This document shows, piece by piece, positions 47,901 to 56,885 of a stretch of DNA of 64,000 bases; within the stretch, counting starts at the first letter, position 1; the number at the start of each line of letters is the position of its first letter. Under the pieces are notes generated by a model, which saw only the letters and a program-made list of their open reading frames with translations, was not told where the DNA came from and did not search any database. The position numbers and the translations under genes are program-made. This DNA is from Shewanella sp. VB17 (lineage in GTDB: Bacteria > Pseudomonadota > Gammaproteobacteria > Enterobacterales > Shewanellaceae): NCBI RefSeq assembly GCF_013248905.1, contig NZ_JABRVS010000001.1, positions 4,402,001 to 4,466,000 of the forward strand, read 5' to 3'.

Positions 47901-48103
47901 GGAATGTCTATATCAATCGTAACCAAATTGGTGCCGTCGTTGGTGTGCAACCATTTGGTGGCCAAGGGTTATCAGGTACTGGCCCTAAAGCAGGTGGTCC
48001 GCACTACCTAACTCGCTTTGTTACCGAGAAAACTCGCACCAATAACATCACCGCAATTGGTGGTAACGCAACTCTACTTTCACTCGGTGATAGTGACGAT
48101 TAA
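44924..48103 (+). CDS. putA: proline dehydrogenase/1-pyrroline-5-carboxylate dehydrogenase
   Basis: 1059 residues; ATG 44924 with GGAAG nine bases upstream is preferred over GTG 44909. The PRODH flavin barrel spans about 190-480 (SIKLSALHPRYE, RLVKGAYWDSELK). The aldehyde dehydrogenase half spans about 560-1040 (ISPWNFPLAIF, FTGSTVTAK, AETGGQNAMV, catalytic Cys in TSAGQRCSALRVLF). It turns proline into glutamate via channelled P5C. The N-terminal RHH repressor domain of E. coli PutA is absent, so this is the short, non-regulatory form. Monocistronic with its own terminator. Confidence 0.97.
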   Translation: MFKASKVLTGHYDSANLDELFEAITNNYIVDEEQYLSELIKLIPASDDDISRVTQRAYELVNKVRQYDKKGLMVGIDAFLQQYSLETQEGIILMCLAEALLRIPDSATADALIEDKLSGAKWDAHLSKSDSVLVNASTWGLMLTGKIVKLDKNVNGKPSSLLNKLVNRMGEPVIRQAMLAAMKIMGKQFVLGRTVNEALKNSSQKRKLGYTHSYDMLGEAALTKKDAQKYFEDYSNAIATIGAEQYDESQSPRPTISIKLSALHPRYEVANEDRTLTELHDTLIKLIQQARSINVGISIDAEEMDRLELSLKLFQRLFNSNAAKGWGLLGIVVQAYSKRALPVLCWLTRLSKEQGDEIPLRLVKGAYWDSELKWGQENGEAGYPLYTRKASTDVSYLACARYLLSDLTRGAIYPQFASHNAQTVAAISAMAGDRNYEFQRLHGMGEELYDTLLAESGVKTVRIYAPVGAHKDLLPYLVRRLLENGANTSFVHKLVDPKTPIDSLVIHPLLTLQKYKTLANNKIVLPADIFGEERKNSKGLNMNIISESKPFFAALEKFKDTTWNAGPLVNGEVLSGETNNVVSPFDTTKVVGKLAFANNQAIEQAISGADAAFNSWSHTPVEVRANALQKLADLLEENREELIALCTREAGKSIQDGIDEVREAVDFCRYYAVQAKKMMAQPELLPGPTGELNELFLQGRGIFVCISPWNFPLAIFLGQVSAALAAGNTVIAKPAEQTSIVGFRAVQLAHQAGIPKEVLQFLPGTGATVGAAITSDERIGGVCFTGSTVTAKLINRTLANRDGAIIPLIAETGGQNAMVVDSTSQPEQVVNDVVSSSFTSAGQRCSALRVLFLQEDIADRVIDVMKGAMEELSIGNPSNVKTDVGPVIDATAKANLNAHIDHIKQVGTLIKQLDLPAETENGHFVAPTAVEISSIKVLEKEHFGPILHVIRYKAAELSQVIDEINSTGFGLTLGIHSRNEGHALEVADKVNVGNVYINRNQIGAVVGVQPFGGQGLSGTGPKAGGPHYLTRFVTEKTRTNNITAIGGNATLLSLGDSDD

Positions 48104-48132
48104 GCTGTTGTACACCAAGATGTAAGACACAT

Positions 48133-48163
48133 AAAAACCAGATTTCTACATCTGGTTTTTTTA
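48133..48163 (+). terminator. putA terminator
   Basis: AAAACCAGAT / ATCTGGTTTT stem with loop TTCTAC and a T tract. Confidence 0.9.
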
Positions 48164-48256
48164 TTGTTGAGATTTATCGCTAGCATAATACTCACAACGA
48201 CTATACTTGAACTATCTTTAAATTCCATAACTAACCCGTTTTCATAGGAGAACAAG

Positions 48257-48433
48257 ATGAGTGATGAGATTTTGGGGCTGGATGAGGTTTGTCAATTACT
48301 GGATAAACCAGAAGCAACCATAAAACGCTATGCGAGAGAAAGCTTACTCACTAATATTGGTGATGAAGAAGAATTTAAGTTCAATAAAGTGGAGGTCATG
48401 CGATATCTTGATTTTCAGAAACGCCTTGGGTAA
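48257..48433 (+). CDS. 58-residue helix-turn-helix protein
   Basis: ATG 48257 with AGGAG seven bases upstream encodes an acidic 58-residue protein starting MSDEILGLDEVCQLLDKPEA. The pattern LDEVCQLLDKPEATIKRYAR followed by a wing-like FKFNKVEVMRYLDFQ matches the MerR/excisionase-type winged HTH. It is too short to hold an effector domain. It is isolated between putA and cydC, with its own hairpin behind it. Its target is unknown; putA regulation is possible but unsupported. Confidence 0.7.
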   Translation: MSDEILGLDEVCQLLDKPEATIKRYARESLLTNIGDEEEFKFNKVEVMRYLDFQKRLG

Positions 48434-48439
48434 ACAGCA

Positions 48440-48465
48440 TTGGGAGAGCAACTTAGCTCTCCCAA
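48440..48465. terminator. hairpin between HTH gene and cydC
   Basis: TTGGGAGAGC / GCTCTCCCAA perfect 10-bp stem with loop AACTTA between convergent genes. Confidence 0.72.
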
Positions 48466-48522
48466 CTCTCAAGTTAATTAAAACAAAAATACAATAAGCT
48501 TATGTTTTATATAAGTTTATAA

Positions 48523-50295
48523 TTAAGCGATCTGATTGTGTAAACCAATATAATATTGATTGCTTTTAAGCAAAGCAGCATGGCTACCAGAAGCTAATAT
48601 CCCGCCCTCTTCCATCAAATAGATACTGTCCATCTGCTCCATCGCTGTTAACCTATGACTAATCATCACAACGGTTTTATCTTTTGCAAACTGAAACAAT
48701 AAAGCAAGTATCTCACGTTCAGTACGCTTATCTAGCCCTTCTGTCGGTTCATCGAGTAACAAAATAGGGGCATCACGCAGTAAAACTCTAGCCACACCAA
48801 TACGACGCTGCTCACCACCAGAAAGTTGCCTTCCACCTTCACCAATCCAGATATCTAGCGGATTTTCCCCTCGCGTCAAAGCACCTAAACCCACCTTGTT
48901 GAGAACCTCTATTAAACCAATGTCATTGACGGTGCTCACCTCTGCTAGTGGTCTGCTTATTAATGGTCCAACTTTAGACTGTGCTAAGGTCAAATTACTG
49001 CGCAAGGTACCACTAAATAAATAAATACGCTGACTAACGGAGCTAATTCCCTGCCTGAGTGAAGCTTCACTATAAGTGTTTAGCTTTTCACCATCGATGT
49101 ATATCTCTCCTATTTGTGGCTCCCACTCTCGATTCAGTAAAGAAAACAGGCTCGACTTACCACATCCTGTTTGCCCCAGCAGCGCAACGTTTTCACCTGC
49201 TTTTATGGATATGTTTAACTGCTCCAACACAGGATTTTTTTCATCATAACCAAAAGAAAGATCCGTAATCTTGATTTCACCTTGGGTTATCAGGCATGAG
49301 TCATCTTCACTAAAAACAATATCCGGTTGTTGATCCATTAATTCAGTGATCCGAGTCGCTGCCAACACGCAAGATGAAAGATGCTGAAATGCGCCAGCAA
49401 TGGGCATCAACATCTCAATACAAGCCATGATCATAAACACCATAACAGCAAGCATAGGTCCTGGCGGAACGTATTCACCGACTCCTGAAGCGGCCACATA
49501 AAATATTAATACAACCGCAGAACCATGACATAGTACTAAGATAGCTTGGCTGAGTGCCGTCACATTGGCCATGGCAGATTGACTAGCAAAAAAAGCTGAT
49601 TCAGACGCTTGTAGCTTGGATCTAAACCTGTCGGTGGCACCAAACAGACTTATCTCAGCTTGCCCTTGAATAAACTCAAGCAGCTGTACACGCAAATAAC
49701 GCTTATGCTCAAGCATCTCTACACCGGGTCTGCGGCCCAAGTAATAAAAAATCAGTGGCAGTAATAGCCAAGTCACCAATAAACTCGTACATAACAACAA
49801 GGCTAATTCGGTATCAAACCAAGCAACAAAAAAATACAAAGCAACAAGCAACATAAACGAAGCAGCCATGGGCGTTAATAGTCGAAGATAGAGGTGATCT
49901 AACGTGTCGATATCCGCCACTAACCGATTGAGTAAGTCTCCTTGCCTTAGCCCCTGTAAGTTTTTAGCACTCAATGGCAATAACTTTTGCCAAGCCCAGA
50001 CCCTAAGCTGAGTTAACAACTTAAATGTCGCCTCGTGTGTCGCTAAACGCTCACCATATCGACTCGCTGTTCGTACAATAGAAAAAAAACGGACCCCGCC
50101 TGCTGGGGTAAAATAATTAAACATTTGTGCTGTCGCGACAGATAACCCCGCTACCGCAGCTGCAGACAAAAACCAGCCAGCAAGCGACAGCAAGCCAACT
50201 CCTGCCATCAAAGTCACCACACTGAGCAGTAAGCCGGTAAACATCATTAACCACTGATGTTTAAATAATGTGATAAACGGCAATAATACTTTCAT
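48523..50295 (-). CDS. cydC: cytochrome bd assembly ABC exporter subunit CydC
   Basis: 590 residues; ATG 50295 follows GGAGGTGACATA and overlaps the cydD stop by one base (TAATG). Six membrane helices (1-300) precede an ABC domain: Walker A GQTGCGKSS, signature LSGGEQRR, Walker B ILLLDEPTEGLD and H-loop ISHRL. With CydD it exports cysteine and glutathione to the periplasm and is required for assembly of cytochrome bd oxidase. cydAB are not in the window. Confidence 0.94.
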   Translation of the reverse strand: MKVLLPFITLFKHQWLMMFTGLLLSVVTLMAGVGLLSLAGWFLSAAAVAGLSVATAQMFNYFTPAGGVRFFSIVRTASRYGERLATHEATFKLLTQLRVWAWQKLLPLSAKNLQGLRQGDLLNRLVADIDTLDHLYLRLLTPMAASFMLLVALYFFVAWFDTELALLLCTSLLVTWLLLPLIFYYLGRRPGVEMLEHKRYLRVQLLEFIQGQAEISLFGATDRFRSKLQASESAFFASQSAMANVTALSQAILVLCHGSAVVLIFYVAASGVGEYVPPGPMLAVMVFMIMACIEMLMPIAGAFQHLSSCVLAATRITELMDQQPDIVFSEDDSCLITQGEIKITDLSFGYDEKNPVLEQLNISIKAGENVALLGQTGCGKSSLFSLLNREWEPQIGEIYIDGEKLNTYSEASLRQGISSVSQRIYLFSGTLRSNLTLAQSKVGPLISRPLAEVSTVNDIGLIEVLNKVGLGALTRGENPLDIWIGEGGRQLSGGEQRRIGVARVLLRDAPILLLDEPTEGLDKRTEREILALLFQFAKDKTVVMISHRLTAMEQMDSIYLMEEGGILASGSHAALLKSNQYYIGLHNQIA

Positions 50296-52103
50296 TATGT
50301 CACCTCCAAACATCTGACTTGATTCACCGCTTCTTGCTGCATCTGCTTAAACAGCCCATCTTGTGCATTTAACTGTGCAAACTGGCCCTCTTGTACCACA
50401 ATGCCCTCATCAAGTACCAAGATATTATCCATATAATGGAGCTGATCTAATCTATGGGTCACCATCATGCATGTCGCATTCGACATCGACTCTCTCAACG
50501 TTTGTTGTACGGCTTGTTCACTATGACTGTCTAAGCTGGCGGTAGGCTCATCGAGCAAAAATAAACGGGCGTTTTGCCCTAATGCACGGGCCAATGCAAT
50601 ACGCTGCGCCTGTCCGACAGAAATCGTCGCAGCATGCTCACCAATGTGATGACCTAAGCCTTCACTCTGCTGATCAACAAAGTCGATAACCTTAGCATTT
50701 TCAAGATACTGCCTGACAAGATCATCGCTCATCAGCGGATTTGCCATTGCCACATTGTCACGAATACTGCCATGAAACAGTTGCGGATCTTGACCCAACC
50801 AAGCCAAGTGTCGTCGCCAGACTTGCTTGTCTAATTGCCGCTGTTCTACCCCATTAACCTTTAACGATCCCTGATAGGGCAAAAAACCCAGTAACGCATT
50901 TAACAAACTGGTTTTACCCGCCCCACTCGGGCCAACAATAGCCAGCTTTTCCCCAGCCTCAATCTTAAAACTCATCGGACCAAGTAATCGTGTCCCATCT
51001 AAGCTTGTCACACTCAGATCACAGGCTTCTATCGTGAGACCAAGGGAAACATCACCAAGATCGGCCTCATTGAGATGCCCCTCTACATCCGTGTCATTAC
51101 CGTCATCAAGAGAATAGTTGAGCAGGGCCATTAGCTCCTCAGCTGCACCGATAGCTTGGGCTTTGGCATGGTAATGTGTGCCCATATCACGTAAAGGTTG
51201 ATAAAATTCAGGGGCTAAAATCAACACAAATAATCCGCTAAACAGCGTCATCTTGACCCCGTAATGGCCAAAATCCAAAAATCCTAAATAACTAAAACCA
51301 AAATAAACGGCCAATATGGCAATCGACACTGCGGCAAAAAACTCAAGCACTGCTGAACTCAAAAATGCCATTCGCAACACTGACATAGTGCGCTCACGAA
51401 ATGCGTCTGACGCTAGCTCAATTTCATCCACTTCAGCATTGGCTCGATTAAATAATTTTAGGGTGCTTAAGCCTTTGAGTCTATCCATGAAATGTCCGCT
51501 AAGTTTAGCCAGCGCACTGAAATTTTTTCGGTTTGCATCAGCAGCGCCCATCCCCACAAGTAACATAAACATCGGAATTAAAGGTGCCGTTATCAGCAAA
51601 ATCAAACCAGCAGTCCAATTAACGGGAAATACCACCAGTAAAATAGTCAAAGGAATAAACCCAGCTAAAAGTACCTGAGGCAAATAGCGAGCATAAAAAT
51701 CATGTAAATCTTCTACCTGCTCTAATACAATGCTAGCCCAGCTACCCACCGGCTTACCTTTGATAAAGGTAGGCCCTAATTCCGTCAGCTTATCCAATAC
51801 CGCACAGCGGACATGGCTTCTTAATTGTTTACCTGCTGAGAAACTGGTGCGCTCTCTAGCAAAAGCCAGTAAAGCCCGTACACCAATCAATCCTAAGAGC
51901 CCCCAGAACTGTGCGATAAATTGTGTCTTAGGCAGCTCAAGAATAATCACACCGTGTAAAATAGTCGCAATGAAATAAGCTTGAAGAATCAATGCGAATC
52001 CGGTTAGTAAGCCAAAAAAAAACGTCAAGTTAAGGTAAAATCCACAAGCCGATTTTTGCTGTTTTAACCAAGATACGAGTTGTTTCTCTAGAGGTTTTTC
52101 CAT
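50295..52103 (-). CDS. cydD: cytochrome bd assembly ABC exporter subunit CydD
   Basis: 602 residues from ATG 52103, with GCAGGAG upstream (the longer frame to 52181 lacks a site). Six membrane helices, then Walker A GPSGAGKTS, the CydD-type signature ISVGQAQRIALARAL and Walker B LFLLDEPTASLD. It is the first gene of the cydDC operon and is translationally coupled to cydC. Thiol export here may also matter for the disulfide-rich secretome at 56-61 kb, although the link is only circumstantial. Confidence 0.94.
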   Translation of the reverse strand: MEKPLEKQLVSWLKQQKSACGFYLNLTFFFGLLTGFALILQAYFIATILHGVIILELPKTQFIAQFWGLLGLIGVRALLAFARERTSFSAGKQLRSHVRCAVLDKLTELGPTFIKGKPVGSWASIVLEQVEDLHDFYARYLPQVLLAGFIPLTILLVVFPVNWTAGLILLITAPLIPMFMLLVGMGAADANRKNFSALAKLSGHFMDRLKGLSTLKLFNRANAEVDEIELASDAFRERTMSVLRMAFLSSAVLEFFAAVSIAILAVYFGFSYLGFLDFGHYGVKMTLFSGLFVLILAPEFYQPLRDMGTHYHAKAQAIGAAEELMALLNYSLDDGNDTDVEGHLNEADLGDVSLGLTIEACDLSVTSLDGTRLLGPMSFKIEAGEKLAIVGPSGAGKTSLLNALLGFLPYQGSLKVNGVEQRQLDKQVWRRHLAWLGQDPQLFHGSIRDNVAMANPLMSDDLVRQYLENAKVIDFVDQQSEGLGHHIGEHAATISVGQAQRIALARALGQNARLFLLDEPTASLDSHSEQAVQQTLRESMSNATCMMVTHRLDQLHYMDNILVLDEGIVVQEGQFAQLNAQDGLFKQMQQEAVNQVRCLEVT

Positions 52104-52350
52104 GAGGCTCCTGCAAAAAAATGACGAACTGCTGACAACACTGCAGTAACAGCAAGATTTAAGTAATTTGAACTCTGTCACTGCTCAACATGCTCAAAAC
52201 GTAAAGGTTATTTGGGATAGTATCGCAGTCATAGCGTCAGAAATAAACGAATAGCACTTAATGTTAAGCCAGTCACAAAAATAGAGAAGAGATCAAAAAA
52301 GGCTGCTAAACGAGCGCTTAACAGCCTTAAAATATTTTAAAAAATATTAT

Positions 52351-52704
52351 TTATGTCGCCTTATCAGAGCGGTAATCATCACTGTCTTCATCAAAATCAT
52401 CTCCACTCTCGCCATCAGCGATATCACGCGCCTCACGCCATACGTCAGCCGCTAACTCTTTAGCTGCAGTCGCCTCAGTACGCACTTCACGCTGCTTAGC
52501 TTTACGCTCATTGCGTTCAACCAAATTATCGAGGAAAGATTTCAACTCTTTCTCCCCCCAAAGACTTGCATCAGCTTCTGTTGCAAAGCCGGTTTTTCTT
52601 TTCGAAACGATCGTCTTTCTCGCTGTCATACGACGAGTAATTTCAGCTGCCCATACATCCTTGTCTTGAACGATACGAAAGTCGAATTTCTTGGTTTGTG
52701 TCAT
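52351..52704 (-). CDS. DUF3622 family protein
   Basis: 117 residues, cytoplasmic. It begins MTQTKKFDFRIVQDKDVWAA and carries ITRRMTARKTIVSKRKTGFA and WGEKELKSFLDNLVERN, the pattern I associate with DUF3622 of Vibrio and Shewanella. The C-terminus is acidic and likely disordered (SGDDFDEDSDDYRSD). Single gene; function unknown. Confidence 0.72.
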   Translation of the reverse strand: MTQTKKFDFRIVQDKDVWAAEITRRMTARKTIVSKRKTGFATEADASLWGEKELKSFLDNLVERNERKAKQREVRTEATAAKELAADVWREARDIADGESGDDFDEDSDDYRSDKAT

Positions 52705-52847
52705 GTTACATATTTCCTACAAATAAAGTCTTATCGCAAATCTAAATAGTAAGCGTTAAGTAAATAGTTATTGCTCTGTTTTTATCCCTGAACGTTAATT
52801 CACTCTCAAGGACAAGTAATAATTTGGATTTGATGTCCTTAGGTCTA

Positions 52848-53054
52848 TCACTTAGTATCTTTCGGCGAACCGAGATCACATTTTTTACAATTGAGTGTAA
52901 CACCAATCATTGACGCCCTGCCTTCTATTGTTATCACCCAAGGTCTAACCACCCAAGGTGGATTATGCCTCACATGCTGGTAATGCCCACATTCCAGTTT
53001 AGCAACCCAATGATTCTCATCATCTTTTAGGTAATCCACAATAGCTTGTTGCAT
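52848..53054 (-). CDS. DUF3565 family protein
   Basis: 68 residues from MQQAIVDYLKDD at 53054; the frame extends upstream to 53195 but the family starts at this Met. Conserved ECGHYQHVRHNPPWVVRPWV and LNCKKCD contain Cys/His residues (CGH, H, H, C-x-x-C) that could bind zinc. Function unknown. Confidence 0.75.
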   Translation of the reverse strand: MQQAIVDYLKDDENHWVAKLECGHYQHVRHNPPWVVRPWVITIEGRASMIGVTLNCKKCDLGSPKDTK

Positions 53055-53365
53055 AATATTTACAGGCCGATGAAGAATATATCGCCGCGTTAAACAGCAT
53101 AAAGAGAGCACCAAAGCGGGAGAATAACACGTACAGAGTTTAAACAAAAACGATTTAACGTCATAGCACCTAACCAAACTCAATGATCGGCTCAAGTCAT
53201 AAACTCAACATAAACCACCTTACAAGTCATGGTACGCTGGAGCAAATAAACCCAGTTGTATGCTTAATAATTAGCTCTTTTACCCCGCATCCTGTAAGAT
53301 GCACGACCGCCAGAGTCACTGGCTCCATGAATTCTGCTGTTATAAAAGCACCGAGAGACCTATCT

Positions 53366-54865
53366 ATGAGTTTTACCTCCCTGGGGTTGTCAGCCCCAAT
53401 ATTAAAAGCTGTTGCCCAAAAAGGCTATGACGTCCCCTCACCGATTCAAGCTCAAGCCATTCCAGCAGTACTCGAAGGCAAGGATGTGATGGCCGCAGCT
53501 CAAACAGGTACAGGTAAAACAGCAGGCTTTACTTTGCCACTTTTAGAGCTATTAAGCCGAGGTTCTCGCGCTCGCGCTAAACAAGTTCGCGCCTTAGTGT
53601 TAACGCCAACTCGGGAATTAGCAGCACAAGTCGCAGAAAGTGTAGACACCTATGGTAAAAATCTACCATTAAGTTCAGCAGTCATTTTCGGTGGTGTCGG
53701 CATTGGCCCACAAATAACAAAACTGAATAAAGGCGTCGATATCTTAGTGGCGACACCAGGTCGTCTACTGGACTTATTCAATCAGCGTGCCGTTAGCTTT
53801 AGCCAACTTGAAGTGCTGGTTCTTGATGAAGCAGACCGGATGTTAGATATGGGCTTTATTCACGACATCAAAAAAATTCTTAAAGTATTACCAGCCAAGC
53901 GCCAGAACCTGATGTTCTCAGCAACCTTCTCAGATGACATCCGTCAGTTAGCGAAAGGATTAGTCAACAATCCTGTTGAGATATCAGTCACACCGCGTAA
54001 CGCCACAGCGAAAACCGTTGAACAATATATTTACCCTGTGGATCAAAAGCAAAAAACATCAGCACTCATACACTTAGTTAAACAAAATGAGTGGACCCAA
54101 GTACTGGTCTTTAGCCGCACTAAACATGGCGCTAACCGTATCGCTAAAAATCTTGAGGCCAGTGGCCTAACAGCCGCGGCTATCCATGGTAATAAAAGCC
54201 AAGGCGCGCGTACCAAAGCCCTGGCTAATTTCAAAAGTGGCGAAGTTCGCGTACTCGTTGCCACCGACATCGCCGCCCGTGGGATCGATATCGACCAATT
54301 GCCTAATGTAGTCAATTTTGATCTGCCAAATGTCCCTGAGGATTATGTGCATCGTATCGGCCGTACCGGCCGTGCAGGCGCCAATGGTCAAGCGGTATCT
54401 TTGGTCAGCAGCGATGAAGCTAAACTGCTTAAGGATATTGAACGGTTAATCAAGCAGAACATTCCACGCAAAGAAATTGAAGGTTTTGTACCAAGCAAAG
54501 ATTTACCTGACAACGATCTCAATGATAACAAGCATGGCCAAAATCGTGGCCCACGCAATGCGAACGGCAGAGGTAACGGTCGTAATGGCAATAGCCAGAA
54601 TCGTGGTAATAATGCCTCAGGTAACGATAAACGTCCACAAAGAAACACCGCAGGCAAAGTAGAGCATAAAGATGGCCAGCGTAGTGGCGAAGCTGCACGC
54701 GGTCATCAGCCGAATGACAAAAACTCAAGTCATGCTCCTTCAAACCATAGCCCTTCGAATAATAGCCCTTCCAATAATAGTCGCTCACGCAAGCCAGCAG
54801 GCCAAAATTCTGCCAGCTCAGGCGCTTCAAAGCCAGCATCCAATAACAATATTTGGGGTAAATAA
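53366..54865 (+). CDS. rhlE: DEAD-box ATP-dependent RNA helicase RhlE
   Basis: 499 residues from MSFTSLGLSAPILKAVAQKG at 53366 (GAGAGA upstream); the open frame to 53183 is outside the family. Helicase motifs: AQTGTGKTAGF, PTRELAAQV, DEADRMLDMGF, SATF, TDIAARGIDI and HRIGRTGRAG. The C-terminal 100 residues are low-complexity Asn/Gly/Arg/Ser with a short NHSPSNNSPSNNS repeat, an RNA-binding tail. It probably remodels rRNA or mRNA, often in the cold. The upstream region is long, as in cold-shock genes. Confidence 0.93.
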   Translation: MSFTSLGLSAPILKAVAQKGYDVPSPIQAQAIPAVLEGKDVMAAAQTGTGKTAGFTLPLLELLSRGSRARAKQVRALVLTPTRELAAQVAESVDTYGKNLPLSSAVIFGGVGIGPQITKLNKGVDILVATPGRLLDLFNQRAVSFSQLEVLVLDEADRMLDMGFIHDIKKILKVLPAKRQNLMFSATFSDDIRQLAKGLVNNPVEISVTPRNATAKTVEQYIYPVDQKQKTSALIHLVKQNEWTQVLVFSRTKHGANRIAKNLEASGLTAAAIHGNKSQGARTKALANFKSGEVRVLVATDIAARGIDIDQLPNVVNFDLPNVPEDYVHRIGRTGRAGANGQAVSLVSSDEAKLLKDIERLIKQNIPRKEIEGFVPSKDLPDNDLNDNKHGQNRGPRNANGRGNGRNGNSQNRGNNASGNDKRPQRNTAGKVEHKDGQRSGEAARGHQPNDKNSSHAPSNHSPSNNSPSNNSRSRKPAGQNSASSGASKPASNNNIWGK

Positions 54866-54903
54866 CTTACATTTAAGTTAATTCATAATATTCACTAACA
54901 ACG

Positions 54904-54935
54904 ATCCTAGGAAGCAAATCCTAGGATTTTTTTTC
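54904..54935 (+). terminator. rhlE terminator
   Basis: ATCCTAGGA / TCCTAGGAT stem with a 6-base loop followed by a long T tract. Confidence 0.9.
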
Positions 54936-55082
54936 TTGAATTAAGTCATCAGAATTACGACATCATCAATAATACTTAATCCCAATAAGTATTAAGCAAC
55001 AGTCTTCGCAAGCCTTATCACAAACTAAGGCTTAGAGCTGAAATCCAGCCATTAATATCAAGAGCTAACGGTGTCTGATAAT

Positions 55083-55574
55083 TTATTGCAGTAAATCTAC
55101 CGCTGCTGTTTCCACCTTAACTATATAGTTTTCACCATCTATGTGAACATAAGAAAGTCGAACATAGGTACCATCAGTAACAACCTTATCTTTATAATTC
55201 CTATTTGCAAAAAAAAGCGGCGATGTTCCATAGTTGTTTGAAGTAAAAGGTATACCTTTTACTTCAAACGATTCTACACGGCTTGCTGACTCATATACTT
55301 CATACTGCTCAATGGTACCTTCTACATTTTCATGTTTCCCGTTTAAATATCCATAGTAAACATAGCTTTCATAACCAGCTATAAGCCTACCAACATTAAA
55401 CATTACAAAGAAAAAAACAACTATGTTAAAACTAAATTTAAAAAGTGACTTGGCATGTTTTTCATACAAAAATTTAATTTTTTTATAATACATAATGACT
55501 AGTAATAAATTAATGACATAAATAGATATGCTATTAAAACTAAAGCTCCCTGCCGACTCAAAATAGACTGACAT
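55083..55574 (-). CDS. small inner-membrane protein of unknown function
   Basis: 163 residues from MSVYFES at 55574 (AGGAAAGGT upstream). Two membrane helices (about 15-28 and 45-65) are followed by a soluble beta-rich domain of 95 residues (NVEGTIEQYEVYESASRVES, VVTDGTYVRLSYVHIDGENY). The soluble part is probably periplasmic. I do not recognise a family. Divergent from the cysteine-rich gene set. Confidence 0.6.
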   Translation of the reverse strand: MSVYFESAGSFSFNSISIYVINLLLVIMYYKKIKFLYEKHAKSLFKFSFNIVVFFFVMFNVGRLIAGYESYVYYGYLNGKHENVEGTIEQYEVYESASRVESFEVKGIPFTSNNYGTSPLFFANRNYKDKVVTDGTYVRLSYVHIDGENYIVKVETAAVDLLQ

Positions 55575-56027
55575 ACCTTTCCTAAAATCCTTCCACAAAA
55601 AATTAACGAGTAGTAACATCCATCGACTTTACCGTCACCCACACATCAAAGCCTGTATGTTCCATCTCATGTTATAGAAATATCTAGCCCAAGGCTAACA
55701 ACTACCTGACATTATTATTCACTTTTAATGGATTACATGGGCTACAAATAAACAGTGGTAATTAAGCAGCTTTATTAAGCACTAAACAACCTCTTATACA
55801 TACCCTTAGTTCGTTATTTACACCACCAGATGTAGTTAAAATGTTACGCGAAAGTAAATATTAAGAAGCTAATAACTTGCGAGTATTAAATGGTTACTGC
55901 TATTGTTGGCCGCGTTACTTCAGCCAGATGTTAGTTGAGGGTAAGCTTTAGGTCCTACATACGCGCTTTACTATGGATAGTAACAACTATTAATTTGTAT
56001 TTTATTTTAATATATAAGGATGTATTT
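55575..56027. other. upstream region of the cysteine-rich gene set
   Basis: AT-rich, about 450 bases, no supported gene. It should contain the promoter for 56028 onward and for the divergent membrane protein. Confidence 0.45.
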
Positions 56028-56864
56028 GTGAAAAAACTATGTTTAGGGTTAACTTTGTCGGCAGTCTCAATGGCATCATTTGCCAATGAAGGCAGCTACG
56101 GCAGCTGTAACGGCATTCTTGCCGATGGCGCATATGATGTCTATAGAAATACCCAAAATCTGGATACTCGAATCGCACTAAAAAAATGGCTATGCAGCTC
56201 AGATGAAGGTTCTGAAAATGGTAGTGGTAGTGCGTCTTTGAACGTATTCGGCTTATTTAAGGTCGGTGGTGGTGGTGGAGATGTAGACACCTGGAAGCGT
56301 CAAAATTGCAGCGGTTCTGATTATGATTATTCCGACAGTAAATCAACCCATATTCTAATGAAAACAGCGAATCCAACAATCGTTGACGCTTGGTCTGATT
56401 GTATGAAAAGCAAACCAGGTGGCAATTTAATTTGTTACGCCAAAGAAACCGATGATTCTTTGCTGATGAGACTTAAGTTAGACGGTAATTCAGGTATTGG
56501 GGCTGTCACTGTTATGGATGCCGTTGGCACCAATTTAACGGCGCTTACCACAATCCCAAATACCATTAATACGGGCACTACAGGTATTCGTTATACCAAA
56601 AACGATCAAAGCAGAGAAGCCTATTTTGATTTTAATGGCCATGCAGAGCACTTGAATGTTACTTGCAGTTACACCATACCGAAAAAACCGGCATTCGAAG
56701 GTCCACAAGAATGTGAAACTTTCCGCTTAACCGTACTCTCTGCCAGTAAAATATCTGCAAGAGATTATCAATATATGCATGATACCGACACGGTACCTTA
56801 TTTTAGCCCTATTAATGGTCGCTACTCAGGCAGTTACCCTTGTTACTTGTTTACAAGTAATTAA
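56028..56864 (+). CDS. exported cysteine-rich protein, family A (copy 1)
   Basis: 278 residues from GTG 56028 (AAGGA upstream), with a signal peptide to ASFANE. The mature part has eight cysteines (GSCNG, WLCSS, QNCSG, SDCMK, LICYA, VTCSYT, QECET, YPCYL) spaced as in the paralogue at 59230. That suggests four disulfides. It ends with ISARDYQYMH, a motif also found in family B. A Gly-rich loop (KVGGGGGDVDTW) is unique to this copy. Function unknown. It is the first gene of a set of six with tight spacing that ends in a DsbC-like isomerase. Confidence 0.75.
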   Translation: MKKLCLGLTLSAVSMASFANEGSYGSCNGILADGAYDVYRNTQNLDTRIALKKWLCSSDEGSENGSGSASLNVFGLFKVGGGGGDVDTWKRQNCSGSDYDYSDSKSTHILMKTANPTIVDAWSDCMKSKPGGNLICYAKETDDSLLMRLKLDGNSGIGAVTVMDAVGTNLTALTTIPNTINTGTTGIRYTKNDQSREAYFDFNGHAEHLNVTCSYTIPKKPAFEGPQECETFRLTVLSASKISARDYQYMHDTDTVPYFSPINGRYSGSYPCYLFTSN

Positions 56865-56885
56865 TTTTATTTGAAAGGATTTAAG

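Noticed and set aside
53183..53365. N-terminal extension of the RNA helicase
   Set aside because: The frame is open but the added residues are not family-like, and the ATG at 53366 has a ribosome site.
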